Source of the DNA: an uncultured Acidobacteriota bacterium
Lineage (GTDB): Bacteria > Acidobacteriota > Terriglobia > Terriglobales > Acidobacteriaceae
DNA: 17,588 bases
Assembly (NCBI GenBank): GCA_903832475.1
Contig: CAILBQ010000490.1
Coordinates: 1-17,588 of the forward strand
Direction of reading: 5' to 3'
The notes beneath the pieces were generated by a model. That model made no database searches. It was given only the letters and a program-made list of their open reading frames with translations, and had not been told where the DNA came from. Position numbers and translations under genes: made by a program. This document shows, piece by piece, positions 14,915-17,588 of the stretch (positions are counted from its first letter, which is position 1; each line of letters starts with the position of its first letter).

Positions 14915-15321
14915 GCCTGAAATCCAAATCCATCACTTACTGGATCACCACCGCGCTCATCGCCTTCTTCATCGGCACCGGCGGTGCTGGCCAGATCTAC
15001 CAATACGCAGCCAACCCGCACGGCATCGTGCCCCAACTGCTCTACCCTATGTACTTCTTCCTCATCCTTGGCATCTGGAAGGTGCTCGGCGCCCTCACCA
15101 TCCTGGTGCCGCGCTACCCCCTCCTCAAGGAATGGGCTTACGCCGGCATCTTCTTCGACCTCACCGGCGCAGCCGCCTCCTGCGCCGCGGTCGGCGGATA
15201 CGGCGCCTACGGCTTCCACATCCTCGCCCCGCTCATCCTCACGGGAGTCACCATAGCCTCCTGGTCCCTCCGCCCACCCAGCCGCACCATCGCAACAAAC
15301 CGAAGCCTACGGGCCTTGTAA
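14911..15321 (+). CDS. DoxX-like family membrane protein
   Basis: The 136-residue integral membrane protein has four hydrophobic helices (about 9-29, 42-63, 75-98 and 101-118). The YPMYFFLILGIWKVLGALTILVPRYPLLKEWAYAGIFFD region is characteristic of the DoxX-like (DoxX_2) family. It is third in the ArsR-SRPBCC-DoxX operon, a combination I recall from many soil bacteria; its role is unknown, perhaps membrane redox or stress related. The ATG at 14911 overlaps the upstream TGA (ATGA) and has CGGAG 5 bases before it. The frame extends to 14863 but those extra residues are hydrophilic translation of the upstream gene in another frame. Confidence 0.92.
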   Translation: MSLKSKSITYWITTALIAFFIGTGGAGQIYQYAANPHGIVPQLLYPMYFFLILGIWKVLGALTILVPRYPLLKEWAYAGIFFDLTGAAASCAAVGGYGAYGFHILAPLILTGVTIASWSLRPPSRTIATNRSLRAL

Positions 15322-15323
15322 CA

Positions 15324-15380
15324 GGACACGGCTTCAGCCGTACCATACAAATCTCATAGACGAATGGGCTTAGCCCCTAG
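15324..15380. repeat. Paired-hairpin repeat, copy 3
   Basis: ACGGC-TTCA-GCCGT (15328-15341) is followed 24 bp later by GGGCT-T-AGCCC (15366-15376) and CCTAGC. The TTCA loop and the GGGCTT.AGCCCC half match copy 1 at 3305. It fills the gap between the DoxX-like gene and the DUF1801 gene. Confidence 0.7.
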
Positions 15381-15405
15381 CAATCTTCGTCCGAAAGGAA
15401 ACCCG

Positions 15406-15804
15406 ATGAACCGCACCGAACCAGCGACCGCAGCCACCCCTGCCGATCTCATCGACCAGCGCATCCGCGACCTCGCCGACTGGCGCGGCCAAACCCTCGC
15501 CCGCCTGCGCGAACTCATCCTCGAAACCAACCCGGAAATCACCGAAGAATGGAAATGGCGCGGCGTCCCCGTCTGGTCCTACCACGGCATCCTCTGCACC
15601 GGCGAAACCTACAAGCAGGTCGTCAAACTCACCTTCGCCCTGGGCGCAAAACTCCCCGACCCATCAGGTCTCTTCAACTCCAGCCTGGAAGGCAACACCC
15701 GCCGCGCCATCGACATCCACGAAGGCGAAACCATCGACGCCACAGCTTTCAAGACCCTCATCAACGCCGCGATCGCCCTCAACGCCACATCAAAAAAACG
15801 CTAG
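15406..15804 (+). CDS. DUF1801 domain protein
   Basis: The 132-residue cytoplasmic protein belongs to the DUF1801 (YdhG-like) group, small single-domain proteins of the frataxin-like IscU-chaperone-related fold. Recognisable segments are TPADLIDQRIRDLADWRGQT, then LRELILETNPEITEEWKWRGVPVWSYHGILC (about 37-67) and VKLTFALGAKLPDPSGLFNSSL. Function is unknown. The ATG at 15406 has AAAGGAA about 5 bases upstream and fits the domain start; the frame is open from 15364, but that part lies in the hairpin repeat. The distance from the DoxX-like gene (84 bp, with a repeat between) makes it uncertain whether it belongs to the ArsR operon. Confidence 0.88.
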   Translation: MNRTEPATAATPADLIDQRIRDLADWRGQTLARLRELILETNPEITEEWKWRGVPVWSYHGILCTGETYKQVVKLTFALGAKLPDPSGLFNSSLEGNTRRAIDIHEGETIDATAFKTLINAAIALNATSKKR

Positions 15805-15833
15805 ACCCCTCAACACGCTAACTCTCAAAACGC

Positions 15834-15890
15834 ATCAACCTGAGCGAGCGCCGCGAGCCGAAAAACCCTCGTTTGTTCTTCCCCTTTGCC
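15834..15890 (+). repeat. Composite repeat copy 6: diverged module A without module B
   Basis: CAACCTGAGCGAGCGCCGCG followed by AGCCGAAAAACCC is a diverged module A (15834-15869). A short pyrimidine-rich tract resembling decayed hexamers follows. No module B hairpin is present downstream. Confidence 0.55.
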
Positions 15891-15927
15891 ATCCCGAGCA
15901 ATAAATGCGAAGGGTCCGTATCTACCT

Positions 15928-16004
15928 TTGCTGTTGCCTTTGCCCAGTACCCTGTTCCCTTTTCTCTGCGCTCTGTTCTATGTTTCCTGTTCGCTGCCTA
16001 ATGC
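15928..16004 (+). repeat. Degenerate heptamer tandem repeat next to the S4 gene
   Basis: Eleven consecutive 7-bp units can be laid in register, consensus near TCCCTGT (on the other strand ACAGGGA): for example ACCCTGT (15949-15955), GCTCTGT (15970-15976), TTCCTGT (15984-15990). The tract ends only 12 bp before the S4 gene's start. It resembles the short tandem heptanucleotide repeats known from cyanobacteria. Confidence 0.7.
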
Positions 16005-16015
16005 AAAATAAATCC

Positions 16016-16408
16016 ATGGACTCCACCCGCACCTCCGTCCGAATCGACAAGTGGCTATGGGCCGCCCGCTTCTTCAAAACCCGCGCCCTCGCCCAGAAAT
16101 CCTGCGAAATGGGCCGCATCGAATCCAACGGCCATCTCGCCAAACCCTCCCGCGACGTCCGCGTCGGCGACAAGCTCAACATTAAGAATGACGCCGGCCT
16201 CTTCGATGTCGAGGTCCTCCTGCTCTCCGAAGCCCGCGGCCCCTCCGCCGTCGCCCAGACCCTCTACCGCGAAACCGAAGCCAGCAAGGACGCCCGCCTC
16301 AAGCTCGCAGCCGAGCAGAAAGCTCTCCACGATCTCAATGGCCTCCCGGTAGGACGCCCCTCCAAACGCGACCGCCGCGAGATTTCCCGCTTCCGCGGCC
16401 GCAGCTAA
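16016..16408 (+). CDS. hslR: Hsp15-like S4 RNA-binding domain protein
   Basis: The 130-residue protein matches the heat-shock protein Hsp15 family, which binds free 50S subunits carrying a nascent chain and helps recycle them. The S4 domain covers about 8-70, with the signature VRIDKWLWAARFFKTRALAQ (8-27), then GRIESNGHLAKPSRDVRVGD. The C-terminal tail is basic (GRPSKRDRREISRFRGRS), as in E. coli Hsp15, and length is close to the family's about 133. ATG 16016 is chosen because it directly precedes the domain; an in-frame ATG at 16001 would add five residues. Neither has a Shine-Dalgarno sequence, and the heptamer tract comes to within 12 bp, so initiation may be leaderless or depend on A/T-rich AAAATAAAT upstream. 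Confidence 0.9.
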   Translation: MDSTRTSVRIDKWLWAARFFKTRALAQKSCEMGRIESNGHLAKPSRDVRVGDKLNIKNDAGLFDVEVLLLSEARGPSAVAQTLYRETEASKDARLKLAAEQKALHDLNGLPVGRPSKRDRREISRFRGRS

Positions 16409-16965
16409 TCTCCGACTCAGCGATTCCAGTCCGCCCGTCACCCTTCCTCTCTGGGTCATCCTGAGCGAGCAAAGCGAGTCGAAGGACCTGCGGTTGCATC
16501 TGCTCTCGCACCTGTTTTTGCATTTGCACCTGCTCTTGCCTATGCCCTTGCCCTTGTTTTTCTTTCTGTCATTCCCCTTAGGGGAATCTGCTTCTCGGGA
16601 ATCAAGGCCAGCCAGCCAGTCGCTCAGCACCCAAAGAATCCGCTTTCCCAAATCGGAACCGCCGCACCAGGAAAGCCCATTCTTCGCTCGCATTTGCCCG
16701 CCGACTCGCTACACTAAACGCTGAGGCCGCTCTCTCCAACGCAGGCCTCTCCGGTTCCCGACAGGCAACGAACTCGGCCCTTGAAGCCCTTCGAAATAGC
16801 TACAAAGCGTCATCGAGCAGATGGCAAAAAGCCAGCAGACAGAATGCAAAGTGAAGGCAGACAGCATGCACTCTGCATGCAAAATGCACTCTAAACGCAA
16901 TCACTTCCCGCACCCGGCGTGTATCCTGTCAACGACTTGCAGCGTGCCCTCCGCGCCGCTGCAGG
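16409..16965. other. Long intergenic region with repeats only
   Basis: No credible gene lies in this 557-bp gap. It contains composite repeat copy 7 (16455-16594) and, near its end, direct repeats of ATGCACTCT (16866-16874 and 16884-16892) interleaved with GCATGC. I see nothing identifiable in 16600-16840. A promoter for the short-chain dehydrogenase must lie toward the right end; TGTATCCT near 16920 is a weak -10 candidate. Confidence 0.7.
16455..16594 (+). repeat. Composite repeat copy 7: module A, 12 hexamers, module B
   Basis: Module A (16455-16492) is intact. It is followed by twelve in-register hexamers of pattern TGCNNN (16489-16560; two read TGTTTT and one CGCACC), then module B (16567-16594) with hairpin ATTCCCCTTAGGGGAAT. 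Copies at 891 and 995 have only four and three hexamers. Confidence 0.85.
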
Positions 16966-16977
16966 ATGGAGAACGCC

Positions 16978-17588
16978 TTGAGTAAATCGCTTTTTGACCT
17001 GTCCGGCAACGTCGCCGTCGTCATCGGCGGCACCACCGGCATTGGCCACTCTCTCTCCCTCGGCCTCGCCGACGCCGGCGCCGACGTCATCGCCTCCTCC
17101 CGCCGCTCCGAAGAAGTCGACCGCACCGCCCAGGAACTCGAAGCCAAAGGCCGACGCACCCTGCGCCTCCCCTCCGACGTCAAAGATCGCGCCTCGCTCG
17201 TCGCCCTCCGCGACGCCGTTCTAATGGACTTCGGCAAGGTCGACATCCTCATCAACTGCGCCGGCACCACCAAGCGCGGCCCCTCCCTCACCTTTGCCGA
17301 AGCCGACTGGGATCACATCCTCGAAACCAACCTCACCGGAACCCTGCGCGGCTGCCAGGTGTTCGGCGAAGCCATGCTGGCCGCTAGATACGGCCGCATC
17401 ATCAACATCGCTTCGCTCTCCACCTTCGTCGCCCTCAACGAGGTCGCCGCCTACGCCGCCAGCAAGGCCGCCGTCGGCTCGCTCACCAAGTCGCTCGCCG
17501 TCGAATGGTCGAAGCACGGAGTCCTGGTTAACGCCATCGCTCCCGGAGTCTTCCGCACCTCGCTCAATTCGCAGCTGCTCGACAGCAC
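16978..17588 (+). CDS. Short-chain dehydrogenase/reductase (SDR), C-terminus outside window
   Basis: About 203 residues of a classical NAD(P)-dependent SDR oxidoreductase are visible; the right edge cuts it. The cofactor motif is GGTTGIG (about 14-20), preceded by VVI where most members have VVT. ILINCAG replaces the usual ILVNNAG. The catalytic triad is visible in NIASLSTFVALNEVAAYAASK (Ser, then Tyr-x3-Lys), followed by VNAIAPGVFRT. The sequence is of the KduD/gluconate-5-dehydrogenase kind, but the substrate is not determinable. The TTG at 16978 is chosen as start: GGAG lies 6 bases upstream, and it yields MSKSLFDLSG, typical of the family. An in-frame ATG at 16966 would add four residues but has AGG directly abutting it, too close for a ribosome binding site. 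Confidence 0.88.
   Translation, partial: MSKSLFDLSGNVAVVIGGTTGIGHSLSLGLADAGADVIASSRRSEEVDRTAQELEAKGRRTLRLPSDVKDRASLVALRDAVLMDFGKVDILINCAGTTKRGPSLTFAEADWDHILETNLTGTLRGCQVFGEAMLAARYGRIINIASLSTFVALNEVAAYAASKAAVGSLTKSLAVEWSKHGVLVNAIAPGVFRTSLNSQLLDS

Noticed and set aside
16848..16892. Possible iteron-like or origin sequence with repeated ATGCACTCT and GCATGC
   Set aside because: There are only two copies of the longer motif, no DnaA boxes or replication gene nearby; it looks like another degenerate intergenic repeat.

Overview
The window looks like a high-GC chromosomal segment from an Acidobacteriota member, most likely class Terriglobia (relatives of Granulicella, Edaphobacter, Terriglobus). 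The strongest evidence is three families typical of that phylum sitting side by side: a TIGR03435/DUF3738 protein, a large carboxypeptidase-regulatory-like TonB-dependent outer-membrane protein, and a 'VWFA-related acidobacterial' (TIGR03436) protein. Strongly C-ending codon use and many short intergenic repeats fit the same origin. The assignment rests on family recognition, not on a database search.

Left part (1-5407, minus strand). A Gfo/Idh/MocA oxidoreductase, cut by the window edge, has a twin-arginine signal. Upstream of it lies a second Tat-signal protein, a sugar isomerase/epimerase-type TIM barrel, 31 bp downstream of a YghZ-like aldo/keto reductase. Together they suggest oxidation and isomerisation of sugars. 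Further upstream is a 663-residue ABC-F ATPase, probably a translation or ribosome factor.

Central part (5521-13107, plus strand). After a divergent intergenic region come a membrane-anchored TPR protein, an exported TIGR03435 protein, the TonB-dependent receptor and the exported VWFA protein. The last two overlap by one base (TGATG), so they are probably translationally coupled.

Right part (13209-17588, plus strand). Two small regulator-membrane protein operons follow: a four-helix membrane protein with an XRE regulator, and an ArsR regulator with an SRPBCC/AHSA1 protein and a DoxX-like membrane protein. Each has a visible promoter with an overlapping inverted repeat. Then come a DUF1801 protein, an Hsp15-like S4 protein, and the start of a short-chain dehydrogenase.

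The most unusual structure is in the gaps. One composite repeat occurs about seven times, always in the same orientation: a 'CCTGAGCGAG..GTCGAAGGACC' module, a variable number of TGCNNN hexamers, then an ATTCCCCTnAGGGGAAT hairpin. A second family of paired hairpins occurs three times, and a heptamer tract abuts the Hsp15-like gene. No tRNA, rRNA, CRISPR array, insertion sequence or phage gene was seen.
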